The notes: generated by a model not told the origin, from the sequence alone. 64,000 bases of DNA from Acidobacteriota bacterium (GCA_030066195.1 JASJCB010000016.1:1-64000); one strand, 5' to 3'. Numbered from the stretch's first letter, positions 55,234-64,000 are shown. Numbers and translations: made by a program.

Positions 55234-55530
55234 GTGAACACTATCCGAGCACAAGATACAGTGGTTTTTGCTTTGACTAGCTACATTTCTGGAAATGTTA
55301 TCGGCTCAGACAGGTTCGAGATCATCTATACGGGGAAAGGACACTACCTGATCAAGCACAGAAATGGCCTTCTCCCGGAAAAATATGGCGTCGCGGTGAC
55401 ATTATTATCACCAGGAGTCCTTGTCAGAATCCAGCGAAGGGGTGCAGTTTTCGATGACGAAATCCTGATGGGGCCGATCTGGTCCGCCGTCTTGAACATG
55501 TCCTCAAATATTATAAAATCAGACTCTTAA
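55234..55530 (+). CDS. Hypothetical protein
   Basis: A 98-residue frame from GTG 55234 without a clear ribosome binding site. Composition is protein-like, with alternating hydrophobic stretches (TVVFALTSYI, YGVAVTLLSPGVLVRI) that suggest beta structure; no signal peptide and no family recognised. The 3' end overlaps a 30-bp repeat. It may be spurious. Confidence 0.35.
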   Translation: MNTIRAQDTVVFALTSYISGNVIGSDRFEIIYTGKGHYLIKHRNGLLPEKYGVAVTLLSPGVLVRIQRRGAVFDDEILMGPIWSAVLNMSSNIIKSDS

Positions 55531-55588
55531 AGCTAGCTGCTTCGCTCTTTTCTAAAACCAGATTCTTAAAGCCAGCTGCTTCGCTCTT
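55520..55588. repeat. Tandem 30-bp repeat
   Basis: A 30-bp unit at 55520-55549 (cagactcttaaagctagctg then cttcgctctt) recurs at 55559-55588 with two differences, 39 bp apart; a third partial copy with cgcttcgctctt follows at about 55597-55609. The first unit covers the last codons of the hypothetical gene. Confidence 0.7.
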
Positions 55589-55636
55589 CTCCTTCTCGCT
55601 TCGCTCTTTTTCTCAATGTCAATGGTCGAAAGAGAT

Positions 55637-55665
55637 GCCCGGCAACCGTTGCGTGGTTGCCGGGC
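55637..55665. terminator. Perfect 11-bp hairpin between convergent genes
   Basis: GCCCGGCAACC, a 7-nt loop, GGTTGCCGGGC. It lies between the plus-strand hypothetical gene and the minus-strand gene ending at 55686, where a bidirectional terminator is expected; neither side has a strong T-run, so the terminator reading is moderate. Confidence 0.55.
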
Positions 55666-55685
55666 CTTCGCAATGAAATAATGAT

Positions 55686-56099
55686 TTAGAGACAAGGATG
55701 CTTGCTGCATCCATCTGGAATACCTTTTTTTAAATACAGGTCACTGGTAATGGTTCCACTCGGCAACCAGACCGAGACCCCGCATACGTGATAGGAAGTA
55801 CCGTCAATGTTGAAGGCATGGATTTTCAGTTGGTAGGTGTTCTGAGGAGCAAGTTCACCGCTGATGTGGAACTTACCGTTATTATCGCTCCAGACCGAAG
55901 CGACGGTTTTGCAATCGGAACTCGTGAAGATGACCTCGATGCGCACCTTCTCGACCGGATCGCCGTTAGGCCAGAACAGAGAACCCGTAATGGTCGGCTC
56001 GACCGTAACCGCGGCCTTGGCCGGGGCCTGGTCCTCAGCAGCGAAAAGCGGGCTCATCAACACGGCCAGGCACAAGAAAGCAACTCTGGAATATTGCAC
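55686..56099 (-). CDS. Secreted beta-sandwich protein 1 (carboxypeptidase-regulatory/CnaB-like; GTG start)
   Basis: A 137-residue protein with a signal peptide (about 1-21, ending S-P-L-F-A-A). The mature part is one beta-sandwich module: G-S-L-F-W-P-N-G-D-P-V-E-K-V...G-K-F-H-I-S-G-E-L-A...Y-Q-L-K-I-H-A-F, as in CarboxypepD_reg-like or CnaB-type domains that appear on secreted proteins. Cysteines: one in the first strand pair (SDC), one in HVC, and a C-terminal pair GCSKHPC. GTG start with AGGAGG 5 nt upstream, inside the stop region of the preceding gene. It is a paralogue of the next minus-strand gene and is co-transcribed with it. Confidence 0.75.
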   Translation of the reverse strand: MQYSRVAFLCLAVLMSPLFAAEDQAPAKAAVTVEPTITGSLFWPNGDPVEKVRIEVIFTSSDCKTVASVWSDNNGKFHISGELAPQNTYQLKIHAFNIDGTSYHVCGVSVWLPSGTITSDLYLKKGIPDGCSKHPCL

Positions 56100-56108
56100 A
56101 ATTGCCTC

Positions 56109-56516
56109 CTAATTCGTCTCGGCGCATTCAAATTCCGGACAGTGTTGAGTCGGGTCGATCACCTCCAAATGCAGGTCCACAAAGGCCTGGTACCGCCCGT
56201 CGAACTGAACAGCCGTCCAACAGGCTACATATGAGGTACCGTTCACCGAAAAGGGCCTGATGCGCACATAGTAGGTGCCGGCGGGCCAATGGCAACCGAC
56301 CAGATCGAAGGTGCCGTCGGCATTCGTCCATACTGTGCCGGAAGGATCATTGCAATTACCGAGCATATATTCGACCTCAAGTAGAACATCCTCCACCACA
56401 TCACCATTGGGCCAGTATACCTGGCCGATAATATTGGGGATCTGGGCAAAGGCGGTGCCGGCTAGGGCAAAAATCAGAAACATCAATATAGTAAAGGGTT
56501 TGTATATAGTTCGCAT
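56109..56516 (-). CDS. Secreted beta-sandwich protein 2 (paralogue)
   Basis: A 135-residue protein with signal peptide (about 1-24, A-G-T-A-F-A). The module G-Q-V-Y-W-P-N-G-D-V-V-E-D-V...G-T-F-D-L-V-G-C...Y-Y-V-R-I-R-P-F-S-V-N-G-T-S-Y matches the neighbour strand for strand, including the N-G-D-x-V-E core and the C-terminal Cys pair (HCPEFEC). The gene is 9 nt upstream of the paralogue. There is no recognised catalytic motif; binding or structural role in the envelope is the usual one for such modules. Both genes lie between a terminator-like hairpin and a 250-bp spacer, so they form a small operon. Confidence 0.75.
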   Translation of the reverse strand: MRTIYKPFTILMFLIFALAGTAFAQIPNIIGQVYWPNGDVVEDVLLEVEYMLGNCNDPSGTVWTNADGTFDLVGCHWPAGTYYVRIRPFSVNGTSYVACWTAVQFDGRYQAFVDLHLEVIDPTQHCPEFECAETN

Positions 56517-56766
56517 AATTATACTCCTTAAGTGTTGTGTACAGGAGAATCTACAACTGGAAGATACTTTGTTGCAACTATTCCTGCACTTCGGTCATTA
56601 TGGAGTCTGTGCTAAAGAAAGACTACCCGCATAAAGATGTGGTTTTTGCATTGGATCAGAAAATCGAGTAATCCAGGCTGAAGGTAGCACCTTGAAGCCG
56701 TCATTGTCTTTTCATGTATTGACAATTCCAGGTTTTCCAAGCTCTGGAAAGGGTGCTTCACAAAGG

Positions 56767-57396
56767 TTAAATCTCACCTCGTAGCGATTTGGAGATGACC
56801 TCTGCCTTCGAATGAACGTGCAGCTTGCGGTAGATGTTCCTGATGTGAAACCGAACGGTATCGATGGAGAGGCACATTTGGTCGGCGATAAGCTTGTAGG
56901 CGGCGCCGTTTACCAGGCCGTCCACCACCTCGCATTCACGCGCCGTTAGTGGCGAGGGCGTTTTTCGGTTGGGGCGAAAGAACTCGATAACCTGACGGGC
57001 GATCCGGGGGGACATGGGCGCCCCGCCGTGATGCAACTCAAGCAACGCCTCGCGGATCTCGGCCGACCTGGCGCCTTTGAGCAGATAACCGGTCGCACCC
57101 GCTCGTAGCGAATCAAAGATCCTATGGGGGTCGTCGTAAATGGTGAGCATCAGGATGTCCACTTCAGGGCAGCGTTCCTTCAACAAAGCGATGCCCTCGA
57201 TGCCCGACATTCCGGGCAAGCCGATGTCCATCAATACGATGTCAGGAGGATCACCCGTGTTCAAGCCTTCGAAAAACCGTTCAGCGGACGGTTCGTCCAC
57301 ATCACAGTTGAACTCGGGCCAGATCTCAAGTAGGGCAACCAAACTCTGCCGAATCTCATCATCGTCTTCTACCACTGCTACGCGAATTGTTGCCAA
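56767..57396 (-). CDS. NarL/FixJ-type response regulator (TTG start)
   Basis: A 209-residue protein. Receiver domain 1-125: E10-D11-D12 acidic cluster, phospho-acceptor D57 (IVLMD), T84-type LMLT and K105 in YLLKG. Output domain about 145-205 is a LuxR-type HTH (LTARECEVVDGLVNG, DTVRFHIRNIYRKL). The start is TTG at 57396 with AGGAGG 5 nt upstream; it overlaps the sensor-kinase gene by 19 bp, so the pair is translationally coupled. It acts as the cognate output of that kinase. The target genes are not known; the adjacent secreted beta-sandwich genes are the nearest candidates. Confidence 0.92.
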   Translation of the reverse strand: MATIRVAVVEDDDEIRQSLVALLEIWPEFNCDVDEPSAERFFEGLNTGDPPDIVLMDIGLPGMSGIEGIALLKERCPEVDILMLTIYDDPHRIFDSLRAGATGYLLKGARSAEIREALLELHHGGAPMSPRIARQVIEFFRPNRKTPSPLTARECEVVDGLVNGAAYKLIADQMCLSIDTVRFHIRNIYRKLHVHSKAEVISKSLRGEI

Positions 57397-60300
57397 ACCG
57401 TCCTCCTGCTCGCCGCGGGCTCGGTGGTCAAAACCACATCGAGGCCGCTGCCGGTGTCAATGATCTGAAGCTCGCCACCCAGGTCCCGGGCACGCATTTT
57501 CATATTACGGATGCCGTGCCCGCTACGATGGAACCCCTTCCCCAGACCCCGGCCGTTGTCACTGATCGCCAACAAGAAGTCCCGCTTGCGGCTCTCCAGC
57601 CGCACGCGCACGCGCGAGGCGCCGGCGTATTTGGCAACATTGGTCAACGCCTCCTTGAAAACCAGGTACAGATTCTTGCGCAGATCCACGGGCAGACGCC
57701 GTGTCTCCCGCAAGCCATGCAGCTCGAACTCAACTTCCCCACCTTGGTGGGAGAACGTATCCGCGGCAAAATCGCGCATACGATCGATCATGCTGCCGAC
57801 CGTGTCGTTGCGGGCATCGACGGACCAGACCAGGTCGCCCATGGCACTCACCGCGTCCCGGCCGAGCCGACCGATACGTTCGAGCAAGTGGACTTTTCGC
57901 TCGGGCTCCAAAACCTCTTTGAGTAAATCGCTTAACAAGGAAATCTTGGTCAGCGCGCTGCCCACCTCATCATGCAGGTCCGAGGCGATACGAACCCGAA
58001 TGCGCTCGATCTCCACCAGCTTTTTCACCCGCAGACGATGCCCTGACCAAAGGAGGACAGCCACGGCAAGCACGACACCCAGACGGAACCAAAGGGTTTT
58101 CCAGGGAGCCGAAGTAATGCGAACCGGGATTTCCAGGCTACTATCACCCCAGGAGCCGTCGACAGCAGCCTGTACACGGAAGCGGTAGTTACCGCCGTCC
58201 AGATTGGTATAGGACACATAACGCCTCGTACCGCTGTCTATCCAGTCCTCGTCGAACCCGTCCAGCTTGTAACGGTATTGATTGCGACCGGGATTGGCAT
58301 AATCCAGCGCGGCGAACTCTAAAGAGAAGAAGTTGTCGCTATAAGAGAGTGAAATGGGCGTATAGCGTTCACCGACACGATAGGGCAGTTGGTCCCGATC
58401 AAAAACGGTGAATCGGCACAAGCGTACGGGCGGCGATGCGGCTCGCTCGCGCACAGTGGCCGGGTGAAATATGTTGAAGCCGTTGACTCCGCCGAAAACA
58501 AGCTCACCCGAACGGGTCCTGAGGTAAGCGTTGTTGTTGAACTCATTGGCCTGCAAACCCTCTTGTTCGGTAAAGTTGCGGAAAGTACCCGAAAAGGGAT
58601 CGAAGCGGCTGAGCCCCATGTTAGTACTCAACCACAGTTGGTCACGATCGTCTTGCAGGATACCGTAGACCACGTTGTTGAGCAGGCCGTCCTGGTGGGT
58701 AAAGGTATCAAATCCAATGTCGTCGGGACGCATCCGCGCCAGGCCGCCCGCGGTGCCCAGCCACATCACCCCGTTGCGGGCCGGGCAAAGGGAAAGTACG
58801 CGATCGTGAGGCAGCGAATGAGCATCGTGCGGGTCGCGTAGCCAATTGGTAAAGCGAGCCGTCTCCGGCTCGAAGCGCAACAGCCCGGTTTCCCAGGTTC
58901 CCAACCAAAGGGAACCTTCCTCGTCCTCGCGCAGGACGCGCACCTTCCAACTGGTCTTTTTTCGGGCCGGCGGGGCAAAACGCTCGAAGTCGTCTTGTTG
59001 GGGACGATAACGACACAAGCCGCTGCCCCAGTTCCCCACCCAGAAACTGCCGTCGGAGGCGAACAGCAGCGCGGTGGTACCGCCGCCCCAGCCCAGGCTG
59101 TTGGGGTCGTTGGGATCATACCGGTAATGGCGGAACCCATCGGCGCCGGCATCACGCCTGCTGAGGCCATGGGTGGTCCCTACCCACAAGTCACCGGAGG
59201 GTGAACAGGCAAGTGCGGTCACACGATCGGCGAGCAGGCCGGCAGGGTTGTCCGGGTCGTGGCGAAAATGGGTAAAGCGACCGCCGGCGCGGTCGTAGTA
59301 GTCAAGCCCGGCAGAGGTGGTGCCAACCCAGAGGTTATTGTCGGCGTCCTCGGCAAAAGCACGGATGCCGGCCGCACCCAGGCTGTAAGGATCCTTCGGG
59401 TCATGGACGAAGTGACGGAAGGGACTGTCGCGTAGTGCACGGCTGATACCATAATGGGTACCCGCCCAGAGAATGCCCTTGTTGAGGGCTAGACAGAGGA
59501 CTCTGTTGTGACTCAAACTGGTTGCTCGGCTCGGTTCGTGACGGAAATGCGCACGTACCCCATGCTCGGGATCGAATGCCAGAAGACCGCCTTGCGTTCC
59601 CAGCCACAACAGGCCGTCCGAATCACTTGCCAGGGTAAAGATCGTGTTACTTTTTGACCCGGATAGTGCCCCGTGGTGCACAATGGTCGGTAGCGCACCA
59701 TAGGGATTCATAATTTCGAAAAGACCCCGGTTGATACTCGCGGCCCAAATGTTACCTTGCTTGCCGATATGAAGGTCCGTGATCAACGCTTCCATGATCG
59801 GCTCGAACCCCGCGGAGCCCACGCCCACCAATGTCATTCGATCATCTTCCGGATTATGGCGGTAGATGCCTCTTCCTGCAGCCCAGAATCGGCCCGTTTG
59901 ATCGCGGAGCAGGGTTCGCACGTGCGGCTCACTTACTTCGCTGAACGATACCGGTTCGAACCGCGTTCGGGTGGAGCTTATATCCGCCATGTTCAAGCGG
60001 TAGAGTCCATTGAGCAGCCCCACCCACAAGCGGCCCGAGCTGTCGCTTTCCAGGGCCAGTACCTGTTCATGGGGCAAGTCGCCCTCCCGGTCCCCAGGCA
60101 GATAACGAACAAAATCTCCCTGCTCGCGGTCATAGCGGTTCAAGCCGTAGTTGGTGCCCACCCACATGCGGCCTTCATCGTCTTCCAGCAAACAGTTGAT
60201 ATAACTGTCCGATAAGGAATCGGGCCGGTCCGGCTCATGACGCCAGATCACAAACTCGTAGCCGTCATAGCGGTTCAAGCCGTCCTGGGTTCCGAACCAG

Positions 60301-60434
60301 AAAAACCCGTCGCGGTCGCGCAGCATACAGGAGACCGTTCCTTGGGAAAGTCCCCGGGCGAGACCCAAGCGGGCGAAGCGCAGCCCTGGTTCCAATGGTT
60401 GGAGCATCATCAGGGAACACATCATGAGGTACAT
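57378..60434 (-). CDS. Hybrid sensor histidine kinase with Reg_prop beta-propeller
   Basis: A membrane sensor of about 1018 residues. Signal/TM segment at the N-terminus, then repeated W-V-G/W-F-G-T...G-L-N-R-Y/F-D units of a two-component-regulator propeller (about 25-700), a Y_Y_Y-like domain (about 700-775, YKLDGFDEDWID), a transmembrane helix (about 780-798), HisKA_3 with H821 (ASDLHDEVG) and a C-terminal HATPase with DNGRGLG and G-H-G-I-R-N-M. An upstream TTG at 60494 would add 20 residues, but GGAGG lies 4 nt before the ATG at 60434, so I start there. The propeller presumably senses periplasmic ligand and the overlapping response-regulator gene takes the phosphate. Confidence 0.9.
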   Translation of the reverse strand: MYLMMCSLMMLQPLEPGLRFARLGLARGLSQGTVSCMLRDRDGFFWFGTQDGLNRYDGYEFVIWRHEPDRPDSLSDSYINCLLEDDEGRMWVGTNYGLNRYDREQGDFVRYLPGDREGDLPHEQVLALESDSSGRLWVGLLNGLYRLNMADISSTRTRFEPVSFSEVSEPHVRTLLRDQTGRFWAAGRGIYRHNPEDDRMTLVGVGSAGFEPIMEALITDLHIGKQGNIWAASINRGLFEIMNPYGALPTIVHHGALSGSKSNTIFTLASDSDGLLWLGTQGGLLAFDPEHGVRAHFRHEPSRATSLSHNRVLCLALNKGILWAGTHYGISRALRDSPFRHFVHDPKDPYSLGAAGIRAFAEDADNNLWVGTTSAGLDYYDRAGGRFTHFRHDPDNPAGLLADRVTALACSPSGDLWVGTTHGLSRRDAGADGFRHYRYDPNDPNSLGWGGGTTALLFASDGSFWVGNWGSGLCRYRPQQDDFERFAPPARKKTSWKVRVLREDEEGSLWLGTWETGLLRFEPETARFTNWLRDPHDAHSLPHDRVLSLCPARNGVMWLGTAGGLARMRPDDIGFDTFTHQDGLLNNVVYGILQDDRDQLWLSTNMGLSRFDPFSGTFRNFTEQEGLQANEFNNNAYLRTRSGELVFGGVNGFNIFHPATVRERAASPPVRLCRFTVFDRDQLPYRVGERYTPISLSYSDNFFSLEFAALDYANPGRNQYRYKLDGFDEDWIDSGTRRYVSYTNLDGGNYRFRVQAAVDGSWGDSSLEIPVRITSAPWKTLWFRLGVVLAVAVLLWSGHRLRVKKLVEIERIRVRIASDLHDEVGSALTKISLLSDLLKEVLEPERKVHLLERIGRLGRDAVSAMGDLVWSVDARNDTVGSMIDRMRDFAADTFSHQGGEVEFELHGLRETRRLPVDLRKNLYLVFKEALTNVAKYAGASRVRVRLESRKRDFLLAISDNGRGLGKGFHRSGHGIRNMKMRARDLGGELQIIDTGSGLDVVLTTEPAASRRTVWQQFA

Positions 60435-60841
60435 GAGACCTCCAAAAAGGCAGAGTGGGTGCATTTGGGTGCCGATATGGTGACGGCTTGGCAACTGTAG
60501 TGTTGGTGCGTATGCATATCAATGCCTCTCTGTTCATGAAGCCCCATGATATACAGCGAAAGAGAGCGACATCTCGGCTCAGCATATTGAAAACTAATCC
60601 CGGTTTTCAGGAAGTTGCTTTGCTCGGAGAGGTCCGGTATTCTGGTCAGAAAATTGTAAGGACAATTCAGTTCCCGCAATCTGGTAAGCGCGGAGAGGCC
60701 CGGCAGGCTCGTCAGTTGATTGGAACTGCAATCCAAATAAACCAGCTTTGGAAACATGGAAAGGTCGGGTAGGCTTGCTAACTGGTTGGAACGGAGGCGC
60801 AGGAATGCGCACAAGGCAATACCTCGAAAAGCATAGTGCAC
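60422..60841 (-). pseudogene. Leucine-rich repeat protein fragment
   Basis: About 65 residues contain three LRRs of the N-x-L-x-x-L-P-x-L-S type (LRLRSNQLASLPDLS, LDCSSNQLTSLPGLS, LNCPYNFLTRIPDLS), after which the frame loses the pattern and ends over the start of the sensor-kinase gene. LRR proteins normally carry many more repeats and a signal peptide; here there is neither, and the start (GTG 60841) is weak, so it is probably a remnant. It could be a small binding protein if translated. Confidence 0.45.
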
Positions 60842-60980
60842 CTTGTCCGGACACGAGAAGAGCGGACGGCATCGTCAAAAATAGCTTGATCCACGGAACC
60901 GATAGGTTATAAAAATAAAAAAAGAAAGGTTCTTTCTGCCTTCCCATCCACGGATCACCTGTTCCAGAGGAGTTACATTC

Positions 60981-62402
60981 ATGCCTTTATTCCGTTTCCT
61001 ACCGGTCCTTTGCTTTTGCTACCTGACTGTGTTTGCCGGTGAGCAACCGATTGCACGCTTGATTGTGGATGCATCGGGTAAGATCACCATCGAATCCCCG
61101 GCGACAACCGCGCGGCCGGAGACCCAAGCAACAAACAACGGGTCGGCTCGTGCGCTTCCTCTGGAAGGACAACGGACGTGGGTTACGGCGCCTCTGGTGC
61201 CTGCCGGCGAAGCATCCCGATGGAATCCCATGCCTGCCGAAGTGGATCGGGGCCTGCCCCTGCCCGATCTCGCGACCAAATTCTTTTACGGGTCTTGTTT
61301 GGGGGACGGCACCATTACCACCGAACTGCGCTTCATCAACCTGGGCCCCGGCGATGCCCCCCCTTTCCGTGTCGCTTTTTACCTTGGTGAAACCCCGACC
61401 AGTTATCGCGAAACCCTGTATGCCTTTTCTGACTTCACAGAAGGCCTGGCCGCCGGCGAAACCGCCATGGTGACCGGTTCCGCACCGGCTCCTGACGGCT
61501 TGAAAGGTGACTTTTACGTTTTCGTCTCTTTGGATGACCTGGGCGAGGTTACCGAATCCAGCGAAGCCAACTACGGTCTATCTGAAGATTTCGTGACCCT
61601 ACCTTGCGCCGGCGGCCAACCCGATCTCGCCGTCACGCGAACTGAGGTCATCTGCAGCAGCACCCAGCGGTTGACTCTGGATGTTGAAATCTCCAACATC
61701 GGCGTAGCGGGGGTAGGGCCTTCACAACTGCAAATCTTTTTGAAAGACGAGAATGATCGACTACAACCGCTCCATGATTTGGAAGTGCTCGGCTTCAATC
61801 CCGACACTCGGTGGAGCTTCCAATACTCCTGGTCCGCAACCCAAATGTTGCAGGGTGTGTACCGATTGTATGCCATGATCGACAGCAACGAAGTGGTGGA
61901 TGAAAGCAACGAAATGAACAACGTCGGCGAAAGTTGGGGCCTGGGCCTGCCGTGCACCAACAGCCTGCCGGATCTCCTCGTCGATGAGGTAGTGGCCACC
62001 AGGTTACGGGGGAATTGGGTCGATTTGCAAGCAACCTTGCGGAATCAATCGGTGGTTTCGGCAGGCCCCTTTTTGGCGGGCCTTTACGCCTCGGACGACG
62101 CCGATATTACCCCTGACGATTTGCTACTCATGGAAATGGAATTACCGGTAGGTTTGCCGGCCGGCGGCCTGGAGGATGTGACGGCAGAAGAGATCTTCCT
62201 GGAAACCGGGACCTATTTCATCGGCGCCGTGGCCGATGTGGACGATCAGGTGGTTGAAGCAGAAGAAACCAACAATACCGGCGGCCTCAGCGGCAGTCGG
62301 GACTTCGCCCCGCCCCTTGGTCAAACGGCGGAATTCTGGGATGATGTCGCGATCTGGGAAGGCGGCACCTTGTTAGAGTTGTTGCTGCAATTGGCGGAGT
62401 AA
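60981..62402 (+). CDS. Secreted CARDB-type Ig-like repeat protein
   Basis: A 473-residue protein with signal peptide (about 1-19, LTVFA-GE). Three Ig-like modules of about 120 residues, each ending with the CARDB element D-x-x-x-x-V-x-E-S/A-x-E-x-N-N: LGEVTESSEANY, NEVVDESNEMNN and DQVVEAEETNN. Modules 2 and 3 start with P-D-L-x-V, typical of CARDB (cell adhesion related domain in bacteria). GAGGAG lies 9 nt before the ATG. The C-terminus ends in a helix (LLELLLQLAE). It is the first gene of the plus strand here and is transcribed away from the kinase operon. Adhesion or matrix role is the usual one; no enzyme motif is seen. Confidence 0.82.
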   Translation: MPLFRFLPVLCFCYLTVFAGEQPIARLIVDASGKITIESPATTARPETQATNNGSARALPLEGQRTWVTAPLVPAGEASRWNPMPAEVDRGLPLPDLATKFFYGSCLGDGTITTELRFINLGPGDAPPFRVAFYLGETPTSYRETLYAFSDFTEGLAAGETAMVTGSAPAPDGLKGDFYVFVSLDDLGEVTESSEANYGLSEDFVTLPCAGGQPDLAVTRTEVICSSTQRLTLDVEISNIGVAGVGPSQLQIFLKDENDRLQPLHDLEVLGFNPDTRWSFQYSWSATQMLQGVYRLYAMIDSNEVVDESNEMNNVGESWGLGLPCTNSLPDLLVDEVVATRLRGNWVDLQATLRNQSVVSAGPFLAGLYASDDADITPDDLLLMEMELPVGLPAGGLEDVTAEEIFLETGTYFIGAVADVDDQVVEAEETNNTGGLSGSRDFAPPLGQTAEFWDDVAIWEGGTLLELLLQLAE

Positions 62403-62729
62403 TCAAAAATGACGCGGGCCGGGGCTTGCCCGGGAGATTGCGGGCGGCTGCAAGAGGCGGGTTCGGGCCATCGCGATGCTCCACGGGCGCGCACCACGAC
62501 CATCAGCCCCGCGCCCAATCAAGATAAGGCACGGGGCTGCATCTCCCGCTCCGATTGAAAAAACCGGTGATCGCCAACCACGGGTGGGATGGCGGCAAGC
62601 GCTACCGCGAGCACGGTCAGGATCACCCGCTGTAAGACTGGCAAGCCGGTAACCTCCTCAAGCGGGCAGCCTTTTTGGGAATCGTCCGGTGACGCTCACT
62701 CGAAATACCGGGGGTGAAATTGGTTTCAC
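62403..62729. other. Noncoding spacer with inverted repeat
   Basis: Lies between converging genes. CAGCCCCG (62504-62511) and CGGGGCTG (62532-62539) are perfect 8-bp arms around a 20-nt loop, without a T-run; it may be a weak transcription stop. Nothing else is recognised. Confidence 0.45.
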
Positions 62730-63614
62730 TCATTGCCCGTTACGCCCTCGGATGTAGACGAACCAGTAGACCAGGCCCACCATGACGGCCCCGCCGATGA
62801 TGTTGCCGATAGTTACGGGCAGGAGATTGTTGACGAAGAAGGCGGACCAGGTGAGACCGGCATAGGCGTCCATGCCGGATGATGATGCGGCCAGGAAGAC
62901 GTCGCCCGCACCTGACTTGATGAACAGGGCCGCCGGGATGAAGTACATATTGGCGACACAGTGCTCGAAACCCGCTGCCACAAAAGCGGTAATGGGGAAA
63001 ATGATGGCCAGAATCTTGTCGGTTGTGGTCCGCGCGCTGAAGCACAGCCAAACGGCCAGGCAGACCAGGGCGTTGCACAACATGCCCAGGACCACGGCCT
63101 GCAGGGGGGCCAGGCTCACCTTGGCGACGGCGATCTTCAGAGCGGTATGACCCACTTCACCGCCGCCCATTTCGTACTGCCGAGACAGGAAGAGGAATAC
63201 CGCGGTCAACACGGCGCCCACCAGGTTTCCGGCATAAACCAACGCCCAATTGCGCAAAACCTGACCGGTGCTGACCTTGCCGCCGGCCCAGGCCATGATG
63301 ATCAGGTTATTGCCGGTGAACAATTCGGCCCCGGCCACTACGACCAGGATCAGGCCCAGACAGAAAACCAGGCCCGCCAACAGCTTGACCACGCCGAAGG
63401 GCAGCGCCGCGCCGCCGGTGGACACGGTGGTGGCGAAGACTGCCCCCAGGGCGACAAAAGCGCCGGCCAGAACGGCGAGTACGAACATGCTGACCGGATT
63501 CATGGTGGCTTTGGCGACACCGACGGCCTCGGCTTTTTCGGCCATGGCGGGCGGCAGCAGGGCATCCACCCCCGTGGGGGATACCGGTTGTGGCTTGTCG
63601 TAACGGCGATCCAT
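62730..63614 (-). CDS. Formate/nitrite transporter (FNT) family channel
   Basis: A 294-residue integral inner-membrane protein with six predicted helices, typical of the pentameric FNT channels. Family signatures: A-G-A-F-V-A-L-G near the first helix, G-A-E-L-F-T-G-N-N in the second broken helix, A-G-F-E-H-C-V-A-N-M-Y with the central His, and V-T-I-G-N-I-I-G-G near the end. FNT channels move formate, nitrite or hydrosulfide together with protons, and FocA, NirC and HSC types cannot be separated reliably by eye. AGGAG is 8 nt before the ATG. No pyruvate-formate lyase or nitrite reductase gene is nearby to indicate the substrate. Confidence 0.92.
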   Translation of the reverse strand: MDRRYDKPQPVSPTGVDALLPPAMAEKAEAVGVAKATMNPVSMFVLAVLAGAFVALGAVFATTVSTGGAALPFGVVKLLAGLVFCLGLILVVVAGAELFTGNNLIIMAWAGGKVSTGQVLRNWALVYAGNLVGAVLTAVFLFLSRQYEMGGGEVGHTALKIAVAKVSLAPLQAVVLGMLCNALVCLAVWLCFSARTTTDKILAIIFPITAFVAAGFEHCVANMYFIPAALFIKSGAGDVFLAASSSGMDAYAGLTWSAFFVNNLLPVTIGNIIGGAVMVGLVYWFVYIRGRNGQ

Positions 63615-64000
63615 CTATCGATCTCCTTTCAGATAAGATGGCTTATTCTAACCGCTTGAACTGATTTGTTGCAAAAAATGTCGCATCAACCGGGGCGGTC
63701 GCTTCTGCACAGCCGGCAGCGAGGTCTCTCCCGCATCACATCCGCGGCCCGGCCGTCGTGAAAGGCAGTGGGCCTTCGGCTCCAAAGCCGCCGGTAGTAC
63801 ACCGGATAAAGGCCCCTTTTGATACCGAGACACGCATTTGGAGACAGCCCGGATCCTTAGTCAATGAGCTTGAGGATCGAAATATGCCGCCCAGGTATGC
63901 GGGCTTGGTTCTTTGCCCACGGCCCTACTGAAAAATGGCATGGCGTCCTCGTCGCTGCTGTTGATTATAGCAACGGCCAGGTTGAAGTATGTATTGTAGT
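63615..64000. other. Noncoding spacer at window end
   Basis: No supported gene in the last 386 bp. It should hold the promoter of the FNT channel gene. The last 130 bp may belong to a gene outside the window. Confidence 0.4.

Noticed and set aside
55520-55610. CRISPR array
   Set aside because: Only two imperfect units with a 9-nt gap; no regular spacers and no cas gene in the window.
1-64000. tRNA, rRNA, insertion sequence or prophage genes
   Set aside because: I looked for cloverleaf-like stretches, transposase DDE-type proteins and phage genes and saw none; the HTH-like segments in the patatin proteins are not transposases.

Overview
The window comes from a Gram-negative bacterium: it has a TonB-dependent outer-membrane receptor, several Sec-type secreted proteins and long hybrid sensor kinases. 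The mix of a giant modular PKS, FG-GAP, CARDB and Reg_prop-type proteins and a PknK-like kinase would suit Acidobacteriota (for example Acanthopleuribacteraceae) or another secondary-metabolite-rich lineage. That placement is inference; no marker gene or rRNA is present.

Layout. (1) 1-6740 is a patchy accessory zone: three tandem small secreted cysteine-rich proteins on the minus strand, truncated thioesterase and FG-GAP fragments, a 60-bp direct repeat with a terminator, a hypothetical gene, an AT-rich metallophosphoesterase gene and a decayed caspase-like fragment. (2) 6741-45089 is one long plus-strand biosynthetic locus, mostly overlapping or closely spaced. It holds two small helical proteins, three tandem patatin-like hydrolases (two produced by a 2.06-kb tandem duplication whose junction is still visible), an unknown protein, PKS/NRPS gene A (C-A-KR-ACP-TE), PKS gene B (ACP-KS-ACP), a TetR regulator, a UbiB/ABC1-like kinase, a fourth patatin-like hydrolase, a 5890-residue PKS gene C and an O-methyltransferase-like gene. 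(3) 45129-53964 on the minus strand holds a kinase/ATPase/GAF signalling protein, a TonB-dependent receptor and a LytTR regulator with a degenerate receiver. (4) 53965-64000 holds AT-rich spacer, two small hypothetical genes, two tandem secreted beta-sandwich proteins, a sensor kinase/response regulator pair with an LRR fragment upstream, a CARDB secreted protein and a formate/nitrite-family transporter.

How the genes may work together. None of the PKS modules contains an acyltransferase domain, and no discrete FabD-like AT is seen in the window, so this is an AT-less (trans-AT type) line. Domain bookkeeping (KS-DH without ACP at the end of C, ACP at the start of B, TE at the end of A) favours working order C, B, A although the gene order is A, B, C. 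The product would be a methyl-branched, partly reduced polyketide joined by the C domain to an adenylated acid that the KR can reduce, and released by the TE. Four patatin-like proteins (same fold superfamily as AT domains) and a UbiB-like kinase in the same locus are the most unusual part and the best candidate for an undescribed feature.
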